Program-made: the position numbers and the translations under genes
Assembly (NCBI RefSeq): GCF_004340965.1
Contig: NZ_SLYA01000006.1
Coordinates: forward strand, 51,967-115,966
Source: Sphingomonas sp. PP-CE-1A-559
Lineage (GTDB): Bacteria; Pseudomonadota; Alphaproteobacteria; Sphingomonadales; Sphingomonadaceae
Direction: 5' to 3'
DNA: 64,000 bases
Part shown: piece after piece, positions 43,381 through 54,092 of the stretch
Position numbering within the stretch: the first letter of the stretch is position 1
How the letters are laid out: each line of letters opens with the position of its first letter
The notes under the pieces: model-generated
The model's input: the letters and a program-made list of their open reading frames with translations, nothing else
Databases searched by the model: none
What the model was told of the DNA's origin: nothing

Positions 43381-44601
43381 ATGCTCTCGCGCCTCGTCCT
43401 TACCGATTTCCGCAATCATGCCGACCTGACGCTGACGCCGGGACCAGGGTTCGTCGTGCTGACCGGCGAGAACGGCGCGGGCAAGACGAATATCCTTGAA
43501 GCGGTGTCGCTGCTCGCCCCCGGCCGTGGGCTGCGGAGAGCGGCACTTGGCGAAATGGCGCGACAAGGTGGGGCAGGCGGCTTCGGCGTAGCGGCCACGC
43601 TGTTTCCAGAGCGCTCGCAGAAGAGCGCAACAGAATTCCCCTCCCGCTTGCGGGAGGGGTCAGGGGAGGGCACGACGTACGTACTGGCGTCCGGCGTCGA
43701 GGAAAACGCGCCCCTCCCCCAACCCCTCCCGCAAGCGGAAGGGGAGTCAGAAGCACAGGGGCAGGCACCGGCTCCAGCCGAAGTCGACGTCGCCACCGGC
43801 ACGCTCGCCTCCGCCCCGGAACGCCGCATCGTCCGCATCCAGGGCGCGACCACCACCGCCAACGCACTAGCCGAGTGGCTCACGATCCTCTGGCTCACGC
43901 CCGCGATGGACCGCCTCTTCGTTGCCCCCGCGGGAGAACGCCGAGGCTTCCTCGACCGCCTCACGCTGGCCCTCGCCCCGAGCCACGCCCACCACGCCGC
44001 CCGCTACGACGCCGCGATGCGCGCGCGAAACCGCCTGCTCGCCGACGAAGGCCGCCCCGACGGCGACTGGCTCTCCGCGCTCGAAGCGCAGATGGCCGAG
44101 CACGGCGCCGCGGTCGATGCCGCCCGGCGCGAGACGGTGACGTTGCTCGGAACACGGCTTGCGGAACAAGGCGACAGCCTATTCCCCCGCGCCGGCCTGA
44201 CACTCGAAGGCTGGGCCGGCGACACCACGCGCCTGCAAACCGACCTCGCCCAGGGCCGCGCGCGCGACGCCGCTGCCGGACGCACGCTCAGCGGCCCCCA
44301 CCGCGTCGACCTGATCGTCACCCACCTCGACAAGGCGCGCGCCGCGTCGCTCGCTTCGACCGGCGAACAGAAGGCGCTCCTGCTCGGCATCGTCCTCGCG
44401 CATGCTGACCTCGTTGCCGAGCGGACCGGCCAGCCCCCCGTCCTCCTCCTCGACGAGGTCGCCGCACATCTTGATCCAGCCCGCCGCGCGGCGCTGTTCG
44501 CCCGGCTCGCAGGCCGCGGCCAGGTGTGGATGACGGGAACCGAAGACGCGCTGTTCGACGCGATCGGCGCGCAGGCAACGCGGATCGCGGTCGGGCGTTA
44601 G
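43381..44601 (+). CDS. recF: DNA replication/repair protein RecF with REP-derived insert
   Basis: A 406-residue RecF. It starts [16 protein letters not shown] and has Walker [11 protein letters not shown] (about residues 28-37), SGPHRVD, and the C-terminal ABC signature/Walker B region [17 protein letters not shown] and [13 protein letters not shown]. RecF loads RecA at gaps with RecO and RecR. Typical RecF is 355-385 residues. The excess is explained by a low-complexity stretch at about residues 85-123 ([13 protein letters not shown] to PLPQAEGE) encoded by a palindromic repeat element inserted in frame between the Walker A domain and the next conserved block. Confidence 0.94.
   Translation: MLSRLVLTDFRNHADLTLTPGPGFVVLTGENGAGKTNILEAVSLLAPGRGLRRAALGEMARQGGAGGFGVAATLFPERSQKSATEFPSRLREGSGEGTTYVLASGVEENAPLPQPLPQAEGESEAQGQAPAPAEVDVATGTLASAPERRIVRIQGATTTANALAEWLTILWLTPAMDRLFVAPAGERRGFLDRLTLALAPSHAHHAARYDAAMRARNRLLADEGRPDGDWLSALEAQMAEHGAAVDAARRETVTLLGTRLAEQGDSLFPRAGLTLEGWAGDTTRLQTDLAQGRARDAAAGRTLSGPHRVDLIVTHLDKARAASLASTGEQKALLLGIVLAHADLVAERTGQPPVLLLDEVAAHLDPARRAALFARLAGRGQVWMTGTEDALFDAIGAQATRIAVGR
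43635..43745. repeat. REP-type element (family A') inserted within recF
   Basis: Two hairpins, 43638-43659 (CCCCTCCCGC/GCGGGAGGGG) and 43723-43744, enclose a spacer beginning CACGACGTACGTAC. The first 61 bases match the intergenic copy at 54935-54995 in 57 positions, so this is a copy of a dispersed element, not native recF sequence. It keeps the recF frame open. Confidence 0.9.
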
Positions 44602-44685
44602 GCTGAACGCGCGCTGTCGACTGGACTCACCGTGCGTTCAAGCGGGCGCGGGCAAAGCTCCGTCCATCGAAGACACGGAGAGATC

Positions 44686-45501
44686 ATGATGACTCGGAAT
44701 TTCACGCGCGCAGCCCTCGGCGTCCTGATGGTGGCAGCAACCACCGCCCCCGTTTTCGCGCAGGTCCGTGACGGCGGACGGCCAGAGGGGCGTTACGACA
44801 TGAGCCGCGCGCCTTGGTCGCGTCCCGGCTATCGCCTGGAAGGCGCCGGTGTTCCGGTGCTCTTCCGCGAACTGCGCGACACGCCGCGCGGCCGCGCGTT
44901 CGTGATGCCGAACTTCGACGCGAACGGCGATGGCCGGATCAGCCCGCGGGAAGCCGACGACGCCAACCGCGAATTTGCGCGCATCGCCGGCCCCCGCCGC
45001 GACCGGTTCGACTGGGATGCGTATGGCCGTGACCCACGCGGTTATCGCGGCGACCGCGGCGGCACGACTGTAGTCGAGACCACCACGACCTGGGATCGCG
45101 GCGCGATGCGCAACTACGGCTTCCGCCAGACCCCGCGCGGCGCGACGCTGACGCTGCAGGAGGACGTGCTGTTCCGCACCGACAGCGCCGTGCTGCGTCC
45201 CGGCGCGATCGAGAAGCTGCGCCCGCTCGCCCGCTATCTGCGCGGCAACCCCGGTGTTCGCGTCGCGATCGACGGGTTCACGGACTCGCGCGGGACGGAC
45301 GTGCATAACCAGGACCTGTCCGAGCGTCGCGCGGCGAGCGTCCGCCAAGCCTTCGACGACATGGACGTCGTCCGCGCGCGGTTCAGCGTGGTCGGTCACG
45401 GCGAGCGCGACCCGGTCGCAACCAACGCAACGCCGGCCGGCATGCGCCTGAACCGCCGCGTCGAAGTGACCCTGCTAGGCCAACGCGCCGACCGCTTTTG
45501 A
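44686..45501 (+). CDS. OmpA-family protein with EF-hand
   Basis: A 271-residue protein with a signal peptide ending PVFAQ. A central DANGDGRISPREAD is a canonical EF-hand calcium loop (Dx[DN]xDGxI). The C-terminal OmpA domain (about residues 155-265) has LFRTDSAVLRPGA, IDGFTDSRGTDVHNQDLSERRA and NRRVEV, the peptidoglycan-binding residues. It probably sits in the periplasm, bound to the wall. The ATG 44686, or 44689, is preceded by GGAG. A family D repeat follows immediately. Confidence 0.87.
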   Translation: MMTRNFTRAALGVLMVAATTAPVFAQVRDGGRPEGRYDMSRAPWSRPGYRLEGAGVPVLFRELRDTPRGRAFVMPNFDANGDGRISPREADDANREFARIAGPRRDRFDWDAYGRDPRGYRGDRGGTTVVETTTTWDRGAMRNYGFRQTPRGATLTLQEDVLFRTDSAVLRPGAIEKLRPLARYLRGNPGVRVAIDGFTDSRGTDVHNQDLSERRAASVRQAFDDMDVVRARFSVVGHGERDPVATNATPAGMRLNRRVEVTLLGQRADRF

Positions 45502-45510
45502 AGCCGGTCT

Positions 45511-45657
45511 CCCTCGCCCCTCCGGGGAGAGGGAAGGGGCCCGCGGCCCTTGCCGTGGGAAGGGAGAGGGGAGTGAGGCTCGGGCGCACACCCCAACTCC
45601 CCCTCACCCTCCGTCGCCTACGGCTCCTCCCTCCCTCTCCCCAAGGGGAGAGGGACG
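45511..45657. repeat. REP-type element, family D (copy 1)
   Basis: A compound palindrome: CCCTCGCCCCTCCGGGGAGAGGG at the left (23 bases at 45511-45533; core CTCCGGGGAG) and CTCTCCCCAAGGGGAGAGG at the right, with GTGAGG/CCTCAC boxes between. Together with the family C copy after it, this accounts for most of the 515-base gap between the OmpA-like gene and gyrB. A related element is at 62594. Confidence 0.8.
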
Positions 45658-45677
45658 TAAGGGCCGCGCGGCTTTAG

Positions 45678-48548
<2,871 letters not shown>

Positions 48549-48559
48549 GGACGGAACCG

Positions 48560-49147
48560 TCAGCGCCGGTTTGACCGTGCGCTGGCGGTAAAGCTGCGGA
48601 AGGTGATCGACCAGCGCGTCACTTCCATCTCGGCGATGCTGTGCTCCCAGTCATGCCGCGCCTCGCTGCTGAGATGGTACACCGACCGCGGCGCAAGCGG
48701 CACGGCGGCGCGGTCGAACCCACCGGGCGTGCGCCGTCGGAACCGCATCGTTGCCGGTACGCCGAGCGAAATACCGACGACATGCTCGAACACCGGCCGG
48801 TCGCGGTGCCAGCCTATTCCCGCGCCCGGATCGTACCGGATAAGCAACGCCTGGACGAGCGCATCCTCCGGCAGTTTCGCAAACACGGCGGCACGCTGGC
48901 GGATCGGCAGCAGCCAGTCGGGCAACGGATCGGTCGCACCGAACTGGCTGGTGTCGAAATCATAATGCCAGCCGAACGACCGGGTCAGCCGCTTGCCCAG
49001 CCAACCCTGGAACCGGAACGGCGCTAGATCCTGTTCGTCGATCCGAGCGATCAGCGCCTCCTCCTCGTCCCGGCTGAGCAGCGCGTCGCGATATTCGAGC
49101 CCTGGCAGGACGGGTGTGCCGAAAAGGTCTGCGGTCGGATTGGCCAT
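48560..49147 (-). CDS. AlkB-like 2-oxoglutarate/Fe(II) dioxygenase
   Basis: A 195-residue protein. IGWHRDRPVFEHVVGISLG holds the H-x-D iron pair, HDWEHSI the distal His and RWSITFRSF the 2-oxoglutarate-binding Arg and the second Arg of the AlkB R-x5-R motif. It should oxidatively remove alkyl groups from nucleic acid bases; it is closer to the ALKBH-type small proteins than to E. coli AlkB. ATG 49147 is used; a TTG 13 codons upstream is less likely. It is convergent with gyrB, with eleven bases between the stops. Confidence 0.88.
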   Translation of the reverse strand: MANPTADLFGTPVLPGLEYRDALLSRDEEEALIARIDEQDLAPFRFQGWLGKRLTRSFGWHYDFDTSQFGATDPLPDWLLPIRQRAAVFAKLPEDALVQALLIRYDPGAGIGWHRDRPVFEHVVGISLGVPATMRFRRRTPGGFDRAAVPLAPRSVYHLSSEARHDWEHSIAEMEVTRWSITFRSFTASARSNRR

Positions 49148-49250
49148 TAAGCGGATGTAGGAATGCGGACGGCCGTCGTCAGCCAAAAGCCCCGCGGTTG
49201 CTCATCCGACCGCCGCCATCTACCGCGGTACGCGCTTGCCGGAGACTGAC

Positions 49251-49898
49251 ATGACCGCCCATCTCAAGATCGACTTCGTGTCGGACATCGCGTGTCCGTG
49301 GTGCATCATCGGCCTGCGCGCGCTGGAAGAGGCGTTGGTCCGTGCGGCGGATGCGCTCGACGCGAAGATCGTCTTCCAGCCGTTCGAACTCAATCCGGCA
49401 ATGCCCGCAGGCGGCCAGAATATCGGCGAGCATATCGCGGAGAAATACGGGTCCACGCCCGAGCAGTCCGCGGCGAACCGCGCGATGATCGTCGACCGGG
49501 CACGCGACCTCGGTTTCACGATGGCGATGACCGACGCAAGCCGGATCTACAACACGTTCGACGCGCACCGGCTGTTGCACTGGGCGCAGATCGAAGGGGG
49601 GCAGGCGGCGCTCAAGCACGCGCTCTTCACCGCAAATTTCACCGATAATGTCGATCCAGGCGATCACCGCGTCCTGGTCGATGCCGCGACCAAGGCCGGG
49701 CTTGATCCCGTTACCGCCGAAGAGGTGCTGCGATCGGGACGCTACGCGGGTGAGGTTCGCGCGGCGGAGGAACTGTGGCGCGCCCGCGGAATCAACGCGG
49801 TGCCAGCGATCGTGATCCACGACCGGCATCTGATCTCGGGCGGCCAGCCCGTCGAAGTCTTCGAACAGGCACTACGGCAGATTGCCGCGGCGGGCTGA
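49251..49898 (+). CDS. DsbA-family oxidoreductase (FrnE-like)
   Basis: A 215-residue thioredoxin-fold protein. IDFVSDIACPWCIIGL gives the CPWC active site near the N-terminus without a signal peptide, and GINAVPAIVI holds the cis-Pro loop. This fits the cytoplasmic FrnE/2-hydroxychromene-2-carboxylate isomerase branch of DsbA proteins. The start is ATG 49251, six bases after GGAG. Confidence 0.9.
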   Translation: MTAHLKIDFVSDIACPWCIIGLRALEEALVRAADALDAKIVFQPFELNPAMPAGGQNIGEHIAEKYGSTPEQSAANRAMIVDRARDLGFTMAMTDASRIYNTFDAHRLLHWAQIEGGQAALKHALFTANFTDNVDPGDHRVLVDAATKAGLDPVTAEEVLRSGRYAGEVRAAEELWRARGINAVPAIVIHDRHLISGGQPVEVFEQALRQIAAAG

Positions 49899-50051
49899 CC
49901 CGGATCGGGTGGTCAGGCAGCAGGGTTGATTCGCCGGACCCGTCATCGTCTCGGGCACACTGCACTGCGCCCGATCGACCGGAACAACGGAGGGCGCTCC
50001 GTCATCGCCCGGTCGAAGATCTTGCCGGCGCGGTACCCGCCCCGGCGCGCC

Positions 50052-50177
50052 TCAGTTCAGCGTCGTCATCTCGACGGGCTTGCCCTTGGTGGTCGGGTTG
50101 GACGCGTTCGCCTTGGGTGCCTTTTCGGCCTTGGGCTTGCGGACTTCCTTGCTCGATTTCTTCTGGCTCTTCGCCAT
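50052..50177 (-). CDS. 41-residue basic protein
   Basis: Encodes a 41-residue protein that starts MAKSQKKSSKEVRKPKAEK and ends KGKPVEMTTLN, about one third Lys/Arg, without hydrophobic segments. A good ribosome site (GAGGTG, five bases before the ATG) supports translation. It is probably disordered and may bind nucleic acid or ribosomes. From memory, similar small Lys-rich proteins are common in sphingomonads; the function is unknown. It stands alone between the DsbA-like gene and the DUF1810 gene. Confidence 0.7.
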   Translation of the reverse strand: MAKSQKKSSKEVRKPKAEKAPKANASNPTTKGKPVEMTTLN

Positions 50178-50243
50178 CACGGCACCTCATGGGGCGGAAG
50201 GCCCCGCGGTCACACTACACGCGTTGCCGCCAATGCCCCTATC

Positions 50244-50672
50244 TTATCGGTTCGGCGTCCGGCGCAGCAGGTCCAATGTCGCCTGGTCGTCTTCGCCACC
50301 GAAGAACCGGTCGAGCGCCGTGCGTAACGGCGAAGGATCGTCGGCAACCGCGGCGAACAGCGTCATCGATGACCGCAACTTCACCGCATCGATCCCGCCG
50401 AGAATCGTTTCGGCGGATCCGGGCGCAGCCGTTACCGTCTGCGTGACCTCGATCAGTCGCGGTCCGAGTACCGGATGCGCAAGATACGCCCGAGCTTCGT
50501 CTGCCCCGGTGATCGCGTAGGTTCGCGCCATGGCGCTCTGCCCCAGTCCGGCGATCTGTGGAAAGATGAACCACATCCAGTGACTGCGCTTGGCCCCGCG
50601 CTGCAACTCCGCCAGCGCCTGCGGATAGACGCCGTCTTGCGCCGCGACGAAACGATCGAGATCATGCTCCAT
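50244..50672 (-). CDS. DUF1810 family protein
   Basis: A 142-residue protein with the family's FVAAQDGVYPQALAEL start, the RSHWMWFIFPQIAGLG core and DAVKLRSSMTLFA near the end. DUF1810 proteins are small, soluble and helical with unknown function. The ATG at 50672 lies inside a frame that stays open upstream, but the family starts here. Confidence 0.9.
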   Translation of the reverse strand: MEHDLDRFVAAQDGVYPQALAELQRGAKRSHWMWFIFPQIAGLGQSAMARTYAITGADEARAYLAHPVLGPRLIEVTQTVTAAPGSAETILGGIDAVKLRSSMTLFAAVADDPSPLRTALDRFFGGEDDQATLDLLRRTPNR

Positions 50673-50772
50673 GCACCCGAGATGGTCGCATCGGCTCCCC
50701 TCCGCAACCACGATGCCGGTCGATGCGTTGCAAAGGGAGTTGAGGAGATCAGGTGATGACGACGGTGCGATC

Positions 50773-51285
50773 ATGAGGACGGCAATCGCGGTCGCGTTGC
50801 TTGCGGTGCCGCTCCTCGTCGGCGGATGCGGACGTAACGACGATCCCACCAAGACCGCAGCGCCCAGCGGCTTCACCCCGCCCGAAACCCGTGCGCCTGC
50901 GCCGATCGCAGGTCAGGCGCAGACCACGCCGATCACCGCCTATGTCGGCAAATACCCGCATGATGCGGTCGATGGCGTCGATTTCTTCGACCGCACTGAT
51001 GTCGCGACCGGCCTCGTCAACGCGGTCGGCGATGCGAAGCTGCGCGAGATGATCCGCGGTCGGTCGGGGCCAGCAACGCCCATTTTCAAGATGAGCGACC
51101 GCGTGGCATCCTGGGGCTGCGAAGAGCATAATTGCGGCGATCACAACTGGACGGTGATCGTCGACCCCAAGCGTGGCAAGACCCAGGTCTGCTACCATGA
51201 CGCAGCCAAGATGGGCCCGCAGAGCGACTGGTATGACGGCGCGGCGCCCGCCCGTCGTGCCGAAACCTGCCCGTCGGAAGGATAA
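50773..51285 (+). CDS. Lipoprotein of unknown function
   Basis: A 170-residue protein with a signal sequence and lipobox VGGC (Cys at about residue 19), a Pro/Thr-rich spacer, then a compact domain with three further Cys around WGCEEHNCGDHNWTVIVD and a later VCYHD. No known family was recognised with certainty; the Cys/His-rich patch could bind metal or form disulfides. It is followed three bases later by the YbhB-type gene, so they are probably co-transcribed. Confidence 0.78.
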   Translation: MRTAIAVALLAVPLLVGGCGRNDDPTKTAAPSGFTPPETRAPAPIAGQAQTTPITAYVGKYPHDAVDGVDFFDRTDVATGLVNAVGDAKLREMIRGRSGPATPIFKMSDRVASWGCEEHNCGDHNWTVIVDPKRGKTQVCYHDAAKMGPQSDWYDGAAPARRAETCPSEG

Positions 51286-51288
51286 GCC

Positions 51289-51906
51289 ATGCTCGAACAC
51301 ATCCCCGCCTGGCTTGGCCATGCGATGAGCGGCCTGCGTGCCGGGATCGACAAGCTGGCGATCGTCCAGCTCGGCGAGAACTTCGAGACCTTGACCCTGA
51401 CCAGTCCGGCGTTCGCGCACGAAGCACGGATGCCGCCGCGCTTCACTGCGGACGGGGAAGGCGTGTCGCCACCGCTTGTGTGGAGCGAACCGCCGGCAGG
51501 GACCGAGCGCATGGTATTGATCGTCGAGGATGCCGATGCCCCGGCCCCGCAACCCTTAGTCCATGCGATCATCTGGGGACTCGAAGCGGATTCGGGCCAT
51601 CTGGCCGAAGGCGCGATCGCTGCGGACGGTGAGGGCGACGCGAAAGGTCGCGATGTCGGTCGGAATTCCTATCTGCGCGAAGGTTGGTTGCCGCCCGATC
51701 CGCCCAGCGGACACGGCGAGCATCGCTATGCGTTTCAGGTCTTCGCGATCGGCGTAGGCGCAGGGGATGTCGGTGCGACACCCGGGCGCTCGGCGGTGAT
51801 CGAGGCAATCACCGGGCATGTGCTGGCGGCAGGGCTGTTGATCGGCACCTATTCGCGCGAAGAAGAGGCGCCCGTAGGGCCGGTGGGGCTGGCCTCGCCC
51901 GCCTGA
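51289..51906 (+). CDS. YbhB/YbcL-type PEBP (Raf kinase inhibitor-like) protein
   Basis: A 205-residue protein. Family blocks are MPPRFTADGEGVSPPLVW, the acidic ligand-site VEDADAP, VHAIIWGL, and GEHRYAFQVFAI. PEBP-fold proteins bind phosphate-containing ligands; bacterial members have unclear roles. No signal peptide is seen. AAGGA six bases upstream supports ATG 51289. Confidence 0.9.
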   Translation: MLEHIPAWLGHAMSGLRAGIDKLAIVQLGENFETLTLTSPAFAHEARMPPRFTADGEGVSPPLVWSEPPAGTERMVLIVEDADAPAPQPLVHAIIWGLEADSGHLAEGAIAADGEGDAKGRDVGRNSYLREGWLPPDPPSGHGEHRYAFQVFAIGVGAGDVGATPGRSAVIEAITGHVLAAGLLIGTYSREEEAPVGPVGLASPA

Positions 51907-51934
51907 CCGTGACGCCCGGCAGGCGCCTCGTCGG

Positions 51935-52021
51935 TCAGGCGAGCGCGCCGCCAGTCTGTGTCGCGATCAGCAGGATGGTGGTCGAAAAGGCGATGAGGCC
52001 GATGAGGATGCTGCGGTTCAT
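51935..52021 (-). CDS. 28-residue single-span membrane peptide
   Basis: Encodes MNRSILIGLIAFSTTILLIA and a short TQTGGALA tail: one membrane span after a short basic head. The ribosome site (GGGAAA) is weak. It lies 14 bases downstream of another small membrane protein on the same strand, which makes chance less likely. The function is unknown. Confidence 0.45.
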   Translation of the reverse strand: MNRSILIGLIAFSTTILLIATQTGGALA

Positions 52022-52035
52022 GATGGGTTTCCCGA

Positions 52036-52146
52036 TCAAGCGATGGGGATGATCGGGACGGCAGTGCCGACTGCGATGGCTGCGAAGAACAGTGCGCCGA
52101 CGAGCGAGAAGGCGATGCGCTGAGCGGTTTCGAAACGGATCGACAT
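52036..52146 (-). CDS. 36-residue membrane microprotein
   Basis: Encodes a 36-residue protein that begins MSIRFETAQRIAFSLVGAL, with an amphipathic basic head (about residues 1-11) and a hydrophobic segment up to VPIIPIA. AAGGAA seven bases before the ATG is a good ribosome site. The amphipathic head plus single span resembles small regulators that sit on membrane enzymes. No family could be named; it is probably co-transcribed with the 28-residue peptide downstream. Confidence 0.6.
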   Translation of the reverse strand: MSIRFETAQRIAFSLVGALFFAAIAVGTAVPIIPIA

Positions 52147-52319
52147 GAGATTTTCCTTCGATGGTCGGGCGCCGGACCATCCGGCTGCCGATATCGAATG
52201 AATTGCATGGTGCGTGCCAGTTTTTTAGATCGTTGATTTTACGCGGTTTATTGTTTTTGCGAAGATCGAGTTGGTACGACGCACCAATTCTTCGTCGCAA
52301 ATTTCGCCAACCCTCGGGA

Positions 52320-53369
52320 TCAACCCGCGCAGACCCGATCGCGCCCGTCCTTCTTCGCGGTGTAGAGCAACTGGTCGGCCCGCTGGAACGCGGTTTCGGC
52401 GGCCTCGTCCGCATGGATCGCGGTCACGCCTGCGGATACCGTAATCACGCCGAGCGCGGTGTCTGTCTCGCGGTTGCGGAAGCGTTTGGCGGCGACCGTC
52501 GCGCGGACGGAATCGAGCATGTCCGCAGCTTCGGCCAAGGCGATCCCGCCGAGCAGCACCGCGAATTCCTCGCCGCCGTGGCGAACGACGAGATGTGGCG
52601 CGCATTCGGCCGCCATCGCCTGGCCGATCGCGGTGAGCACGCGGTCGCCGACACCATGGCCGTGCACGTCATTGATCCGCTTGAACCGGTCGATGTCGCA
52701 CAAGGCGAGGCAATAGGGCCCGGCGTCCCGGTCGCGCGTCGCGAACGCTTCCTCGAACGCGCGTCGGTTGGGCAGGCCGGTCAGTACGTCGCGGCGTGCC
52801 GTATCGCACGCTTCGATCAGCTTCGACCGGAGCGAATCGGCCTCCGCGGTGGCCGCCGCCAGACGTACCTCGCTGTCGTGGATACGGGCGATCATCGCGC
52901 TTGTGATTTCCGCGATCTCGTCGATCTCCGCCAGTTGCGTAATCGACGCCGCGCTTTTGGCCAGTTCACGGCCAAAGCCATGCGTCTCAGCCTGGATCGT
53001 CCGCACGATCTGCACGAAGCCATCGACCTGCTGTTGCGTCTCGATCACGAGCGCGATCGCGGTATCCGGTACCGGATTGGTGTCCGCAGCGCCGCTCGTT
53101 CGCCGCGACTGGCCTGGCGGCGGCCCGTCTATCACCATTCCGCCGAGTCGCTCGATATCCGATCGGGTGAGACGAACGCCGTCCTGCGTCAGCGCAGCGA
53201 CTTGCGCGGCCAACTCGCTCCCGGGCGCCGACATCACGGCATAGGCAAATGCGTAATGCGCGGGATCGGGGCTCAACTTCTGTTCGTCGAGGAACGCGCC
53301 GATCCGCTCGAACAGCGTCGTGTCAGGTCTTGCGCCCCGTATCGATCCGGCCACTCGTACGTCGCGCAT
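52320..53369 (-). CDS. GGDEF diguanylate cyclase
   Basis: A 349-residue soluble protein. The C-terminal GGDEF domain (about residues 190-345) has DVLTGLPNRRAFEE, CDIDRFKRINDVHGHGVGD and the active RHGGEEFAV, so it should make cyclic di-GMP. The usual RxxD inhibitory site five residues before GGEEF is absent (the residues there are APHLVV). The N-terminal ~180 residues have helical character without a recognised sensor. No ATG-proximal membrane span is seen. It stands alone. Cyclic di-GMP often controls EPS, so it may regulate the EPS genes of this genome. Confidence 0.9.
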   Translation of the reverse strand: MRDVRVAGSIRGARPDTTLFERIGAFLDEQKLSPDPAHYAFAYAVMSAPGSELAAQVAALTQDGVRLTRSDIERLGGMVIDGPPPGQSRRTSGAADTNPVPDTAIALVIETQQQVDGFVQIVRTIQAETHGFGRELAKSAASITQLAEIDEIAEITSAMIARIHDSEVRLAAATAEADSLRSKLIEACDTARRDVLTGLPNRRAFEEAFATRDRDAGPYCLALCDIDRFKRINDVHGHGVGDRVLTAIGQAMAAECAPHLVVRHGGEEFAVLLGGIALAEAADMLDSVRATVAAKRFRNRETDTALGVITVSAGVTAIHADEAAETAFQRADQLLYTAKKDGRDRVCAG

Positions 53370-53462
53370 GTCATCCCCCGCGTCCTCGCCAAAGCGATAG
53401 ACCCGAAAGCGTTATCATAATGTCACCGGACCGGCAGGTATTTGCCGGTCCGGTATCGATCA

Positions 53463-54002
53463 TTACTTGCCCGTGAGCTTCTGGACCGCAGCAAGCGTCG
53501 TCGAGACATGCGCCTCGGGATTCATCTCGTCATGGACGAACGCGATGCGGCCGTCCTTGGCGATGACGTAGCTGGTGCGCTTGGTGATGTCGCGTCCTGC
53601 CATCTGCTTGCCAAGCGCGACGTCGTAGCCCTTGACCACGTTCGGCCCAGCGCTGGCGACCGCGAACTTGCCCGCGCACTTCTCGGCGGAGAACTTGCTG
53701 AGCGTCTCGACATTGTCGGCCGACATGCCGATCACGGTCGCGCCTGCCTTGGTGAACGCCGGGATTGCTTCCGCAAACGCATGCGCCTCGGCGTTGCAGC
53801 CGCCGGTGTAGGCCGCCGGGAAGAAGTAGAGCACGACCGGGCCCTTCTTCAGCTGCTCGGCGAGGTGGACGGTGAACACCTTGCCGGCGATCGCGCCGCG
53901 CGTGGTGAAATCCGGAGCCTTGGCGCCGGGCGCGAGTGCCGCCAGTGCAGGCGCCGCGACGAGGAGGGCAGCGGCGGTGGCAAGTGTCGAGACGAGGCGC
54001 AT
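53463..54002 (-). CDS. Periplasmic peroxiredoxin (AhpC/TSA family)
   Basis: A 179-residue protein with a signal peptide (ending PALAAL) and a peroxiredoxin fold. FPAAYTGGCNAEAHAF has the P-x3-T-x2-C site with the peroxidatic Cys, and a second Cys (EKCAGKF) could resolve the sulfenate. The export signal is unusual, since most peroxiredoxins are cytosolic. It is divergent from the hisN-like gene. Confidence 0.87.
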   Translation of the reverse strand: MRLVSTLATAAALLVAAPALAALAPGAKAPDFTTRGAIAGKVFTVHLAEQLKKGPVVLYFFPAAYTGGCNAEAHAFAEAIPAFTKAGATVIGMSADNVETLSKFSAEKCAGKFAVASAGPNVVKGYDVALGKQMAGRDITKRTSYVIAKDGRIAFVHDEMNPEAHVSTTLAAVQKLTGK

Positions 54003-54092
54003 GGATGATACTCCGTTTAGATCGCAATGACCTACGCTGGCGTGATCGATCCGTCCATTGCCCGTGACGCTCGCGCTCGATAGGCTGGAAAT

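Noticed and set aside
51935..52414. A 159-codon minus-strand frame containing the 28-residue peptide at its end
   Set aside because: The upstream part is Arg-rich shadow-like sequence and overlaps the better-supported 36-residue gene in another frame. Only the short terminal peptide has a plausible start.
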